A DNA stretch of 64,000 bases from Maribacter sp. HTCC2170 (GCF_000153165.2 NC_014472.1:2848001-2912000); one strand, 5' to 3'. Counted from the stretch's first letter, positions 1-8,530 are shown. Numbers and translations: made by a program. The notes: a model not told the origin generated them from the sequence alone.

Positions 1-1893
1 AGATCGGGTACCAATATAGTGGAATCATTGCGTAGGGATTTTTCTTTTGGTAAGAATGATAATTTTCTTCTTTTTTTAGACCCATTTAACAATCAAACCA
101 CTGGTTTTTCTTTTGGTTCGAATGCCGCAGGCGCTCAATGGGATGGTACCATGTTCAGCGGAAACAATATTGATTTGAACTGGGACACAAAATGGATTTC
201 TAAAGTACAAAGTGATGAAGATAAATGGGTTTTTGAAATGGCCTTGCCTTTTAAATCCATCAGATATGAAGATGGAGTAAAGGAGTGGGGCATTAATTTT
301 AGTCGCTTAGATCTTAGGGCGAGTGAAAAATCGAGTTGGACCCCTGTTCCAAGACAGTTTCCAACATCCACTTTGGCCTATTCAGGAGTACTGGTTTGGG
401 ACGAAGCGCCACCAAAGGCAGGTAGAAATGTATCATTGATTCCTTATATGCTCGGTGGAGTGAATAATGACTTGGATGGTAATAGCACTTTTGATAAAAA
501 AGTAGGTGGTGATGTAAAAGTAAGCCTTTCTTCTTCATTGAATTTAGATCTTACGGTGAATCCTGATTTTTCTCAGGTTGAAGTTGATCGGCAGGTGACG
601 AACTTAGATCGTTTTGAGTTGTTCTTTCCTGAGAAAAGACAATTTTTCTTAGAAAACGGTGACCTATTCGCAAGTTTTGGTTATCCAACTATTCGTCCCT
701 TCTTTTCACGAAGAATTGGACTTGGAGTACCAATACGTGCTGGTGCTCGTGTAAGTGGTAACCTTAATGATAAATGGCGATTGGGACTTATGGATATGCA
801 AACGGCGGCTGTTGACGAAACTGGTCTTCCCAGTCAAAATTTTGGAGTATTGTCATTGCAGCGAAAAGTTTTTAGCCGTTCTAGTATAGGTCTTATGATT
901 GTGAATAAAGAATCTTTCAATTATCCGCTTGAAAATGATTCCATTAATAATCAATATACAAAATTCAATAGAAATATTGGAGTGGAGTATAATTTGGCCT
1001 CACCGAATAATCTGTGGAACGGAAAGGCTTTTTTATTAAAATCATTTGCTCCCAATAAAGATGGTAATGGAATTACACAAGCGGCTCATTTAGAGTATAA
1101 GAGCAGAAAGTGGAATTGGCGCATACAAGAAGAATCGGTTGATAAGGATTATACGGCTGAAGTCGGTTTTGTACCAAGAAACGACTATGTAAGTTTTAAA
1201 TCTAGCTTAGGACATCTTTTCTTTCCAAAGGCAGGCCCGGTTTTAAGTCATGGACCAAGTTTGAATGCCAATTATTATTTTGACCAAAGTTTTAAACATA
1301 CAGATCATACAGCCTATATGCTTTATGGGATAGATTTTAGAAATCGGAGTGGTTTAGATGTATTTATCTCCGATGATTATGTTGAACTATTGGCCCCTTT
1401 CGACCCTACACGTTTGGGTAAGGAAGAGCTACTGACGGGAACCAAGCATAACTGGAATGCTTTTGGGTGGATGTATGCATCAAAACCCCAAAGCATGTTT
1501 ACCTATGCGCTGGATGGTAGATTTGGCGGTTATTATTCCGGTGGAAACCGTACAAGCCTAACAACCGAATTGGGTTATCGTTTTCAACCTTATGTCAGCC
1601 TTACCGCTAATTTGAATTACAATCGTATTAAATTGCCGGCGCCTTGGAATACCAACCAATTTTGGCTGATCGGTTCCGAGGTAGATGTTACATTTACCAA
1701 TAAACTATTCTTCGCAACCCTATTTCAGTATAATGAACAATCAAAGAACTTTAATCTGAACTCTCGTTTTCAATGGAGATATAAACCCGCATCAGATCTT
1801 TTTATTGTTTATACCAATAATCATTTGATTTCTCCCTATTCTGGAAGAACGTGGTCATTGACATTAAAATTGAATTATTGGTTTAATCCGTAG
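1..1893 (+). CDS. DUF5916 family protein, 5' end outside window
   Basis: The frame is open from the first base, so the gene begins upstream and the GTG at 19 is an internal valine. The first ~120 visible residues look like the end of a CBM9-like carbohydrate-binding domain. The block NPDFSQVEVDRQV followed by FFPEKRQFFLENGD (around bases 555-663) is the hallmark of DUF5916. The remainder alternates aromatic and polar residues and ends LNYWFNP, as expected of an outer-membrane beta-barrel. In Bacteroidota such proteins are surface-associated and of unknown function, sometimes near peptidase or glycan-use genes. No neighbour here narrows the role. Confidence 0.85.
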   Translation, partial: RSGTNIVESLRRDFSFGKNDNFLLFLDPFNNQTTGFSFGSNAAGAQWDGTMFSGNNIDLNWDTKWISKVQSDEDKWVFEMALPFKSIRYEDGVKEWGINFSRLDLRASEKSSWTPVPRQFPTSTLAYSGVLVWDEAPPKAGRNVSLIPYMLGGVNNDLDGNSTFDKKVGGDVKVSLSSSLNLDLTVNPDFSQVEVDRQVTNLDRFELFFPEKRQFFLENGDLFASFGYPTIRPFFSRRIGLGVPIRAGARVSGNLNDKWRLGLMDMQTAAVDETGLPSQNFGVLSLQRKVFSRSSIGLMIVNKESFNYPLENDSINNQYTKFNRNIGVEYNLASPNNLWNGKAFLLKSFAPNKDGNGITQAAHLEYKSRKWNWRIQEESVDKDYTAEVGFVPRNDYVSFKSSLGHLFFPKAGPVLSHGPSLNANYYFDQSFKHTDHTAYMLYGIDFRNRSGLDVFISDDYVELLAPFDPTRLGKEELLTGTKHNWNAFGWMYASKPQSMFTYALDGRFGGYYSGGNRTSLTTELGYRFQPYVSLTANLNYNRIKLPAPWNTNQFWLIGSEVDVTFTNKLFFATLFQYNEQSKNFNLNSRFQWRYKPASDLFIVYTNNHLISPYSGRTWSLTLKLNYWFNP

Positions 1894-2080
1894 AGAGTTA
1901 AATTATTTTCACTTTTATATTATTTCCTAATGTTGCTTATTATTGTCTTCGAGTAGATAATTTACAATATTGCAATAAAATGAGTGTTAAGTATATTGAA
2001 TTTAAGATTAAATTTAGCACTTTGCCTTAATGAACAGGAATTTAGCCCACTTTGAATTTCATTGTTCAATTATATCAATC

Positions 2081-2836
2081 ATGCAGCAATCGATAACAGA
2101 CTCAATACACAAATTTGAAGCAATAGGTTTAGAAGCATTGAACAGTGTTGCATTGATGAAACGTACAGATACCAAGTTCATATTGCATGTTTCACGTTTG
2201 CCAGAAATACTAGATGCTGTAAAATCAGATTATAGGGCTTTGGAAATTGAGGATAACCGAATAATGACCTATAACACGGTTTATTTTGATACAGACATGA
2301 ATGATTACTACCATGACCATCATAACGGGAAGGTACGTAGGGTTAAGGTAAGAAAGCGGGTTTATAAGGATTCGAATCTTTGTTTTCTGGAAATAAAAAA
2401 GAAAGATGGAAAAGGACGAACAAATAAATTTAGGACGGAGATAGCGTTAGAAGAATTTGAAAATGAATTAAGCCCTAGATCTATGTCTTTTATTAACGAG
2501 ACCATTGACATAAAGAAGAGTTTGTCAAGGACGATTAATAATTCGTTTAAACGTATTACATTGGCCAATGACAAAGCAAAGGAACGGGTTACCATAGATT
2601 TTGATTTGAATTATAAGACCAAGGAGAACAAAAAAGCTTTTGAGCATCTTGCAATTATTGAAGTTAAGCAGGAAAGATTGAATCGTAGATCCCCAATAAT
2701 AACTGCTCTAAAGAAAATAGGCAATAACCCCTATAAGATAAGTAAGTATTGTATTGGTATGGCTAGTCTTAATAGAAATGTCAAGTACAATAAGTTTAAA
2801 CAGAAATTATTAAAAATTGAAAACCTAAGCGCGTAA
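2081..2836 (+). CDS. VTC-domain (polyphosphate polymerase-like) protein
   Basis: 251 residues from the ATG at 2081; an in-frame ATG at 2030 would add 17 residues that do not look conserved. The VTC fold is indicated by the ordered basic and acidic patches MKRTDTKF, YFDTDMNDYY, KVRKRVY, LEIKKK and IIEVKQ, which line the tunnel of polyphosphate polymerases. The family makes polyphosphate from ATP in yeast; bacterial copies are mostly uncharacterised. It is followed one base later by a DUF4956 membrane protein, the usual bacterial partner, so the two probably form a membrane-linked complex. Substrate in this organism is inferred only. Confidence 0.85.
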   Translation: MQQSITDSIHKFEAIGLEALNSVALMKRTDTKFILHVSRLPEILDAVKSDYRALEIEDNRIMTYNTVYFDTDMNDYYHDHHNGKVRRVKVRKRVYKDSNLCFLEIKKKDGKGRTNKFRTEIALEEFENELSPRSMSFINETIDIKKSLSRTINNSFKRITLANDKAKERVTIDFDLNYKTKENKKAFEHLAIIEVKQERLNRRSPIITALKKIGNNPYKISKYCIGMASLNRNVKYNKFKQKLLKIENLSA

Positions 2837-2837
2837 T

Positions 2838-3443
2838 ATGGAATTTTTAGACATCCCTTTATTCGATGATGATTTTTACAAAATGCTCTTTCGTTTTGTA
2901 ATCAATATTGCTTTTTTGTCCTTGATTATCAGGGTTCTCTACTATAAAGGATCAAAGAGAAAAGACTACGTTTTTACATATTATATGATAAGTATAATTG
3001 TATTTTTTCTTTGTTTCACCCTTAAAAAATATGAGCTCGATATTGGAATGGCCTTGGGATTATTTGCCATATTTGGAATTATAAGATACCGCACCGATCC
3101 CATTGAAATTAAGGAGATGACCTATTTGTTCGTTGTTATTGGGGTATCAGTAATCAATTCTTTGGCGAATAAAAAAATGAGCTATGCCGAGATTTTAGCA
3201 GCAAATGCAATTATAGTTTTTGCCATGCTAATGATCGAGCGCGTTTGGCTATTGAAACATGAGGTGTCAAAGCAAATAGTTTATGAAAAAATAGAAAATA
3301 TAGACCCTAAGAATTATGATTTATTAAAGGCCGATCTTGAAGAGCGAACAGGCCTAACTATAAACAAAGTGACCATCGGGAATATTAATTTTCTAAGAGA
3401 CACTGCTGTGGTCACAATTTATTATTTTAATGCAAAAAAATAG
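2838..3443 (+). CDS. DUF4956 membrane protein
   Basis: 201 residues with about four or five hydrophobic segments in the first 140 residues (near 16-35, 45-62, 70-83, 92-110 and 118-135), then a soluble C-terminal domain of about 60 residues. The segment GLFAIFGIIRYRTDPIEIKEMTYLF is typical of DUF4956. It starts one base after the VTC gene stop, so translation is almost certainly coupled. Bacterial VTC-domain proteins are commonly paired with DUF4956, which would give the soluble VTC protein a membrane partner, possibly for polymer export. No catalytic motif is visible. Confidence 0.85.
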   Translation: MEFLDIPLFDDDFYKMLFRFVINIAFLSLIIRVLYYKGSKRKDYVFTYYMISIIVFFLCFTLKKYELDIGMALGLFAIFGIIRYRTDPIEIKEMTYLFVVIGVSVINSLANKKMSYAEILAANAIIVFAMLMIERVWLLKHEVSKQIVYEKIENIDPKNYDLLKADLEERTGLTINKVTIGNINFLRDTAVVTIYYFNAKK

Positions 3444-3461
3444 TTCCATAAAGTATATTCT

Positions 3462-4154
3462 ATGAAATTCAGTAATACAATTATTCTTTTGATATTGGCC
3501 ATTTTTGTCACCAACATTTCTGTAGGGCAGGAGGCAAATGATGTGGCTTTCTGGTCATCGATTAAAATAGGCTATGAACCCAACAAAGATTGGGAATTCG
3601 CTTTAGAGGGTCAGTTGCGTCTAAAGGAAGATATATCTGAGCTTGATGAATATTTTCCAGAGTTAACGGTTACACGAAAGCTGGTCAAAGGACTTAAATT
3701 AGGTCTTGGGGCACGATATGTTTTTTTTAATGACAATCGTGGATCTATACAAGGGACTGAAAATCACTTTCGTTTCCATACAGATTTATCATATAAACAT
3801 GATATACATGATTTAACTCTCCGTTATAGAATTCGTTATCAGAACAAAAACGAATTAGGGGTTTCAGAAGCCGATGGAGATATACCAATACAGCGTGTTC
3901 GACTTAAATTAGGAGTTGAATATAATATCCCGAACTGGAAATTAGACCCAGAAATTGCAGGGGAAATTTTCAGTAGATTTAAAAAAGGTGAAGAAAGTGA
4001 ATTTGACAAGTACAGAATTACTTTGAGCACATCCTATAAAATTAAAAGAGCTGGTAAAATAGGAGCATTTTATCGCTTGGAGAGAGATATACAATCGATT
4101 GATCGTTGGTCAATATATATAATCGGCCTAAAATATGGTTATACTTTTGATTAG
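3462..4154 (+). CDS. DUF2490 outer-membrane protein
   Basis: 230 residues with a clear Sec signal peptide (hydrophobic core residues 7-18, likely cleavage before QEAND). The mature part starts with VAFWSSIKIGYEPNKDWEF and continues as alternating beta-strands ending in GLKYGYTF, with a terminal aromatic residue as in small outer-membrane barrels; this is the DUF2490 pattern. It lies 18 bases after the DUF4956 gene and is probably the third gene of that operon, which would add an outer-membrane component to the VTC/DUF4956 pair. Function unknown. Confidence 0.8.
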   Translation: MKFSNTIILLILAIFVTNISVGQEANDVAFWSSIKIGYEPNKDWEFALEGQLRLKEDISELDEYFPELTVTRKLVKGLKLGLGARYVFFNDNRGSIQGTENHFRFHTDLSYKHDIHDLTLRYRIRYQNKNELGVSEADGDIPIQRVRLKLGVEYNIPNWKLDPEIAGEIFSRFKKGEESEFDKYRITLSTSYKIKRAGKIGAFYRLERDIQSIDRWSIYIIGLKYGYTFD

Positions 4155-4546
4155 TGTCCATTACCATAATAATCTTCACTACTGGTTTTTGTAAAATAGC
4201 CCTAAACCTATAGCATGCCTTTTACCTAATCAATAAAAGCTTTTTAAAATAGCTTTACTTTGATCCCATTTCACTATTTTTAGTAGGATTCTATTATCAT
4301 GATAGTTTTGCCTTTAAATGGTTTAGAACCTTTATTTATTTTTTGATATTGACCTTTGATATTCTTGGCCAATTCAAATAAATAGTTGTCCCAAATTAGA
4401 TTACCTATTGTAAAAAAGCAAAAGTCGATTCCAAGTCTCATCTTGAGGATTTTGATGTAGCGCGTAGAATGGAATTGCACTTAATATAAACTAACATTTG
4501 CAGTTAAAAACTAACAAATGTCATGTTATTCGATGTAATGTAATTC
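4155..4546. other. Intergenic region, no confident gene
   Basis: About 390 bases between the DUF2490 gene and the EF-G promoter. A minus-strand frame 4280-4438 (ATG at 4438) would encode 53 residues with coding-like codon use, but it has no recognised motif and no visible promoter. It may be chance or a remnant. Nothing else stands out. Confidence 0.3.
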
Positions 4547-4554
4547 TAGATTTG
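4547..4554 (+). promoter_or_regulatory. Bacteroidota -7 box (TAGATTTG)
   Basis: TAGATTTG is an exact match to TAnnTTTG and lies 26 bases before the EF-G-like start at 4580. No TTG is seen at the ideal -33 spacing. Confidence 0.5.
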
Positions 4555-4579
4555 TAACTACAACTTAAATCAATATTCC

Positions 4580-6685
4580 ATGAAAATATACGACGACAAG
4601 CACATTAAAAATGTAGTCCTTGTAGGAGCCCATAACTCTGGTAAAACAACCTTGGCAGAGACAATGCTCTTCGAGGCTGGTTTGATTAAAAGAAGGGGAA
4701 CTGTTGAAGGTTTTAATACGGTTTCTGATTACCATGAAATAGAGCACGCCAGGGGCAATTCGGTATTTGCGACTCCAATGCATACTGAATGGAGGCAGTA
4801 CAAGATAAATATTATAGATACCCCAGGACTTGATGACTTTATAGGTGAAATTATTTCTTCAATTCGGGTTGCTGACACCATTGTAACCGTTATAAATGGC
4901 CAGCATGGAGTAGAGGTAGGTACCGAGATTATTTGGAACTACGTTGATAAATATCAAAAGCCAACCTTATTCGTAATCAATCAAATAGATCACCCCAACG
5001 CCAAGTTTGACGAAAGTTACAATAGTCTTAAGAATTTTGTGGGTAGTAACATTATCAAGGTGCAATATCCGATTATGGTTGACGGTGCCCAATGCATTAT
5101 TGATGTGTTGAAAATGAAAATGTATAAATTTGGACCTGACGGTGGCAAACCAGAGAAATTTCCTATACCTGAGGATCAAAAAGAATTAGCAGATTTGTTG
5201 CATAATGAACTTGTGGAAAAGGCTGCAGAAAACGATGAAGAGTTAATGGAGTTGTTTTTTGATAAAGGCACGTTGAATGAAGATGAAATGCGTCAAGGAA
5301 TAAAAGCTGGGATGCTTAATCATGAGGTTTTTCCGGTGTTCTGTACATCTGGCCTAAATGATATGGGCAGCGGCCGACTTATGGGGTTCATTGATAATGT
5401 TGCGCCTTCTGCTGCCGATTTAAAACCTGAACAGAGTGTTGAAGGTAATATAGTAGAACGTAAAACAGACGCTCCGACGGCGCTTTTCGTTTTTAAAACC
5501 ATACACCAACCAAATTTAGGGCAAATCACATTTTTCAAAGTGAAATCTGGTGAAATCAATCAAAATGATAAATTGGTCAATTCCAGAAATGAGGAAACTG
5601 AGATTTTGAATCAGTTGTTTATTATGGATGGTAAGAAACGGGAGTCCGTCACTAAACTTACAGTTGGCGATATTGGTGCTACCTTAAAGTTGAAATACAC
5701 TGAGACAAATGATACTTTACACGAGGTAGGTAAGCCGATAACCATAAAACCTATCGATTTTCCCGAACCTAGAACTAGAAAATCAATTTCTGCTGTAAAC
5801 AAAAAAGAAGAGGAAAAGCTCAGTGAAGCTTTAAGGAAAATACATAGCCAAGACCCAACTGTGGATATAGCTTATTCGACGGAATTGAAACAATTGATTT
5901 TAGGTTGTCAAGGCGAATTACATTTGGCAACCGTTGATTGGGCTTTAAAGAATGTCTATGGGATTGAAGCCAAGTTTGAACAACCGAAAATTGCATATAG
6001 AGAAACTATTCAACGTTCTTCAAATGCTAGTTATAGACATAAAAAACAATCAGGTGGTGCTGGGCAGTTTGCCCAAGTTCATATGAAGATAGAGCCATGG
6101 CATGAAGGCATGCCAAAACCTGAGGGATTCAACTTGAGGGGTAGAGAAGAAGTAGATCTTCCATGGGGAGGTAAACTGGTTTTTTATAATTGCATTGTTG
6201 GGGGTGTTATTGACACCCGTTATTTACCGGCGATAATGAAGGGTATATTAGAGGTTATGGAAGAAGGTCCTTTGACCGGTTCCTATGTACGTGATGTACG
6301 GGTTATGGTTTATGATGGTAAAATGCACTCTGTGGATTCTAATGATATTTCTTTTAAAATAGCTGGTGCCCACGCTTTTAAAGAAGCATTCTTGAATGCA
6401 AAACCAAATTTAATGGAGCCTGTTCAGGAACTCACTGTTAAAGTTCCAGAAGAGATGGTGGGTAGTGTTATGACCGATCTTCAATCTCGAAGATCCATAA
6501 TTCAAGGCATAGATACCAATGGGCATTTTCAAATATTAAAATGTATGGTCCCGGCCGCTGAACTATATGGGTATTCAACCAACTTAAGGTCAATGACGCA
6601 AGGTAGAGCCACGTTTAAATCTGTTTTTTCATCATTTCAATCTGTCCCATCAAATGTTCAGAAAGGGCTGGTGAAACAGACATAA
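4580..6685 (+). CDS. EF-G paralogue (EF-G2 type) with altered GTPase motif
   Basis: 701 residues, full-length translational GTPase of the EF-G family: P-loop GAHNSGKT at 16-23, G3 box at 80-86, G4 box NQID at 134-137, then domains II-V (domain IV near 470-600). Canonical EF-G reads DTPGHVDF in G3; here it is DTPGLDDF, so the catalytic histidine is leucine, and G4 has Gln in place of Lys. An EF-G paralogue in Bacteroides (EF-G2) supports translation without GTP hydrolysis and aids carbon-starvation fitness; this gene looks like the flavobacterial counterpart. It stands alone between its own promoter and a strong terminator, so it is probably monocistronic. Confidence 0.9.
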   Translation: MKIYDDKHIKNVVLVGAHNSGKTTLAETMLFEAGLIKRRGTVEGFNTVSDYHEIEHARGNSVFATPMHTEWRQYKINIIDTPGLDDFIGEIISSIRVADTIVTVINGQHGVEVGTEIIWNYVDKYQKPTLFVINQIDHPNAKFDESYNSLKNFVGSNIIKVQYPIMVDGAQCIIDVLKMKMYKFGPDGGKPEKFPIPEDQKELADLLHNELVEKAAENDEELMELFFDKGTLNEDEMRQGIKAGMLNHEVFPVFCTSGLNDMGSGRLMGFIDNVAPSAADLKPEQSVEGNIVERKTDAPTALFVFKTIHQPNLGQITFFKVKSGEINQNDKLVNSRNEETEILNQLFIMDGKKRESVTKLTVGDIGATLKLKYTETNDTLHEVGKPITIKPIDFPEPRTRKSISAVNKKEEEKLSEALRKIHSQDPTVDIAYSTELKQLILGCQGELHLATVDWALKNVYGIEAKFEQPKIAYRETIQRSSNASYRHKKQSGGAGQFAQVHMKIEPWHEGMPKPEGFNLRGREEVDLPWGGKLVFYNCIVGGVIDTRYLPAIMKGILEVMEEGPLTGSYVRDVRVMVYDGKMHSVDSNDISFKIAGAHAFKEAFLNAKPNLMEPVQELTVKVPEEMVGSVMTDLQSRRSIIQGIDTNGHFQILKCMVPAAELYGYSTNLRSMTQGRATFKSVFSSFQSVPSNVQKGLVKQT

Positions 6686-6712
6686 AAATAAATTCCTAAC
6701 CAACCTAAGTAA

Positions 6713-6747
6713 AGAGGGCACACTTATTAAAAGTGTGCCCTCTTGTT
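6713..6747 (+). terminator. Rho-independent terminator, probably bidirectional
   Basis: A perfect 13-bp stem (6713-6725 with 6731-6743) around a 5-base loop, followed by TTGTT. It ends the EF-G transcript. On the minus strand it could also end the microprotein transcript that comes from 7343. Confidence 0.85.
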
Positions 6748-6786
6748 CTATCCCCTCTAAGGATTGGTCAAATAATCTAGCCCTGA

Positions 6787-6903
6787 TTAATGGCTATAAT
6801 TCCTATATTCTACCCAACGAACTCTTTTACTGTTTTTGAAATTGGAAAAATAAGAATGTTTCCTAGATTCTGTTGGTGTCTGAAGTGTGAATGTTGATCT
6901 CAT
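6787..6903 (-). CDS. 38-aa basic aromatic microprotein D
   Basis: Short frame starting ATG at 6903 and ending TAA at 6787. The product begins MRSTFTLQTPTE and contains YFSNFKNSKRVRW (residues 18-30) followed by VEYRNY. It is strongly basic and rich in Tyr, Phe and Trp, with no signal peptide or membrane segment. The core is almost identical to the next gene upstream (6950-7063), and the two differ mainly in the first 16 residues and the last few. Conservation of protein sequence while the spacers differ argues for real genes. I do not recognise the family. Confidence 0.65.
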   Translation of the reverse strand: MRSTFTLQTPTESRKHSYFSNFKNSKRVRWVEYRNYSH

Positions 6904-6949
6904 GATATGTTGTTTTTAGTTGTTGTCAATTACTTTTTAATACTATTGG

Positions 6950-7063
6950 CTAGCGATTATAAGTTCTATATTCTGCCCATCGTACTCTTTTACTGTTTTT
7001 GAAGTTTGAAAAATAAGTGTACTTTCTTGCTTCTGTCGGTGTTTTACTGATTGTTGCTTTCAT
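6950..7063 (-). CDS. 37-aa basic aromatic microprotein C
   Basis: ATG at 7063, TAG at 6950. The product starts MKATISKTPTEARKYT and carries the shared core YFSNFKNSKRVRW, then AEYRTYNR. The calculated charge is clearly positive. It is preceded by an A-rich stretch and the start context ATCATG that all four genes share. It lies 46 bases upstream of microprotein D and 37 bases downstream of microprotein B, in one direction, consistent with one transcript. Function unknown; candidates include a nucleic-acid-binding or ribosome-associated peptide, purely from charge and aromatic content. Confidence 0.65.
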   Translation of the reverse strand: MKATISKTPTEARKYTYFSNFKNSKRVRWAEYRTYNR

Positions 7064-7100
7064 GATTTTTGATTTTTTAATTGATGAATATGGTTCTAAG

Positions 7101-7214
7101 TTAGCGGCTAAAGTTTCTGTACCCAGCCCATTGAACCCTTTTTGTGCTTTTCAAAGAGGAAAAATATGAGTTTACTCTTGTTTCTGTTGCTGTTCTTCTG
7201 ATTGATGCTTTCAT
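7101..7214 (-). CDS. 37-aa basic aromatic microprotein B
   Basis: ATG at 7214, TAA at 7101. The product starts MKASIRRTATETRVNS and carries the diverged core YFSSLKSTKRVQW followed by AGYRNFSR. Same length, same Thr/Glu N-terminal pattern (T-x-TE-x-R) and same terminal YR-x-(Y/F)-x-R as microprotein C, so it is a diverged tandem copy. Nucleotide identity is visibly lower than protein similarity, suggesting selection on the peptide. Confidence 0.6.
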   Translation of the reverse strand: MKASIRRTATETRVNSYFSSLKSTKRVQWAGYRNFSR

Positions 7215-7226
7215 GATTATATGTTT

Positions 7227-7343
7227 TTAGTTATTGTTAGCGTTGTTTTTATTTTTAATGTCGTACAGTTTATCTGTGTTCCATCCAAAGCCTAATTGAA
7301 AATATACTCTTGGTCTTGTTTGATGTGGATATAATGTTTTCAT
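7227..7343 (-). CDS. 38-aa microprotein A, first gene of the array
   Basis: ATG at 7343, TAA at 7227, 12 bases before microprotein B. The product MKTLYPHQTRPRVYFQ continues LGFGWNTDKLYDI and an Asn/Lys-rich end. It shares the MK start, an R-x-x-YF motif and an aromatic W with its neighbours but lacks the NFKNSKRVRW core, so it is only possibly related. The promoter-like sequence just upstream and the same orientation make it the probable first gene of the transcript. Confidence 0.5.
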   Translation of the reverse strand: MKTLYPHQTRPRVYFQLGFGWNTDKLYDIKNKNNANNN

Positions 7344-7413
7344 TTTTATTGTTTTTGATTGGCTTACAACTAATAGACGAGAAGGGATTAGTTTTGTTAC
7401 AGTACTATGTATA

Positions 7414-7444
7414 AAAAGGTACTATTTTATATATTATTTAACAA
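7414..7444 (-). promoter_or_regulatory. Candidate promoter of the microprotein array
   Basis: Read on the minus strand: TTG (7444-7442), 20-base spacer, then TACCTTTT (7421-7414), one mismatch from TAnnTTTG. It would start transcription about 60-65 bases before the ATG at 7343. Confidence 0.4.
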
Positions 7445-7606
7445 TTGTTTATGTAAAAAGAGTAGTAGGAGTGTTGTTATGTTGCTGAACTACAATACCT
7501 TATGCAAATTTATTCGTATTTCTTAATAATTGTTAAATAGATAGTGAGATGATATAAATCATTGGAGCGATTCATTTATTGGACTTCATTTGTATCAAAA
7601 TACTGT

Positions 7607-8107
7607 ATGGTTCTGTTTATTATTCTTGTAGTGCTATGCTTAGTTATCGTGTATCTTCTTTTCGTAAAGCTGGTATTCTTTATAGATACCGCCAATAACG
7701 AATATTACATTCAGTTAAAGGGATTGGCCAAAGCATATATAGAACCTGATAAAGAAGAATTGGTTAGGGTGCATATAAAAGCATTATTCATGAATTTCTA
7801 TATCTATCCATTTGATTATGTTGGAAAGAGTGGGAAGAAAAAAATATCAAAAAAGCATGCGGTTAAAAAGAAAAAAAGCTTTGAATCTAAAAAAATAGTA
7901 CGCTTACTGCAGACATTTAAAGTCAATAAGTTTTTAATTGATATAGATACGGGCAATTGTATTACAAATGCTAAACTTTACCCTATGTTTTCTGCACTAA
8001 ACCACCACATAGGGCATTTCAGAATCAATTTTTATGGAAATAATCAACTAGTGCTTCATATGCAAAACCGACCCATAAATATCATCAAAACAATTATTAA
8101 CACTTAA
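7607..8107 (+). CDS. Small membrane-anchored protein, DUF2953/YtfI-like
   Basis: 166 residues from ATG 7607; the frame extends back to a TTG at 7562, but the ATG puts the hydrophobic segment (residues 1-26) at the N terminus as a signal anchor. After it come a beta-rich stretch with the pattern FFIDTANNEYYIQLKGL, a very Lys-rich linker (near residues 75-100) and a C-terminal domain. The gene directly precedes a GerW/YtfJ-like gene. In Bacillus ytfJ follows ytfI, a DUF2953 protein with the same membrane anchor plus beta-domain layout, so I infer this is the DUF2953-like partner. Sequence similarity is weak. Confidence 0.5.
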   Translation: MVLFIILVVLCLVIVYLLFVKLVFFIDTANNEYYIQLKGLAKAYIEPDKEELVRVHIKALFMNFYIYPFDYVGKSGKKKISKKHAVKKKKSFESKKIVRLLQTFKVNKFLIDIDTGNCITNAKLYPMFSALNHHIGHFRINFYGNNQLVLHMQNRPINIIKTIINT

Positions 8108-8118
8108 ATCTTATAATT

Positions 8119-8487
8119 ATGGAATTACATTTTGAAGAATTATTAGGACAGATTACAGATTTTATGAAAACTGAAGCCAACACGGAAACAGTAGTTGGTA
8201 AGCAATTTGATCTAGGTGAGTTCAAATGTGTACCTGTTATAAAAGTAGGTATGGGATTTGGATCTGGTGGAGGTGAAGGCACTGAAGCCAAAGCAAAGAC
8301 CGGTCAAGGAATAGGGGCCGGTGCCGGCGTTGGAATAGAACCAATAGGTTTCCTAGTTACCAAAGATGAACAAATATCTTTCCTTGAAGCAGGCAAATCA
8401 CATGGTTTAGCTGCTGCTTTCGAGAAAGTTCCTGATTTAATAGAAAAAATTTCGAAAAACAGGATGAAAGAAGAAGCAACGGTTTAA
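8119..8487 (+). CDS. GerW/YtfJ family protein
   Basis: 122 residues. The layout matches the GerW (YtfJ) family: an N-terminal helix LLGQITDFMKTEANTETVVGK, a central VPVIKVGMGFGSGGGEG strand and glycine-rich loop, then GAGAGVGIEPIGFLV. In Bacillus the protein is linked to spore germination, but homologues are widespread in non-sporulating bacteria, where the role is unknown. It follows the DUF2953-like gene by 11 bases and precedes a terminator, so the two form a compact operon. No catalytic residues are evident. Confidence 0.8.
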   Translation: MELHFEELLGQITDFMKTEANTETVVGKQFDLGEFKCVPVIKVGMGFGSGGGEGTEAKAKTGQGIGAGAGVGIEPIGFLVTKDEQISFLEAGKSHGLAAAFEKVPDLIEKISKNRMKEEATV

Positions 8488-8530
8488 ATGTTTCTTATGT
8501 TTTAAAGTGGTGCTAGGTTGGTTATCAAAA

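Noticed and set aside
4280-4480. 66-codon minus-strand frame in the gap before EF-G
   Set aside because: Codon use is plausible from the internal ATG at 4438, but there is no motif, promoter or paralogue; noted only in the intergenic entry.
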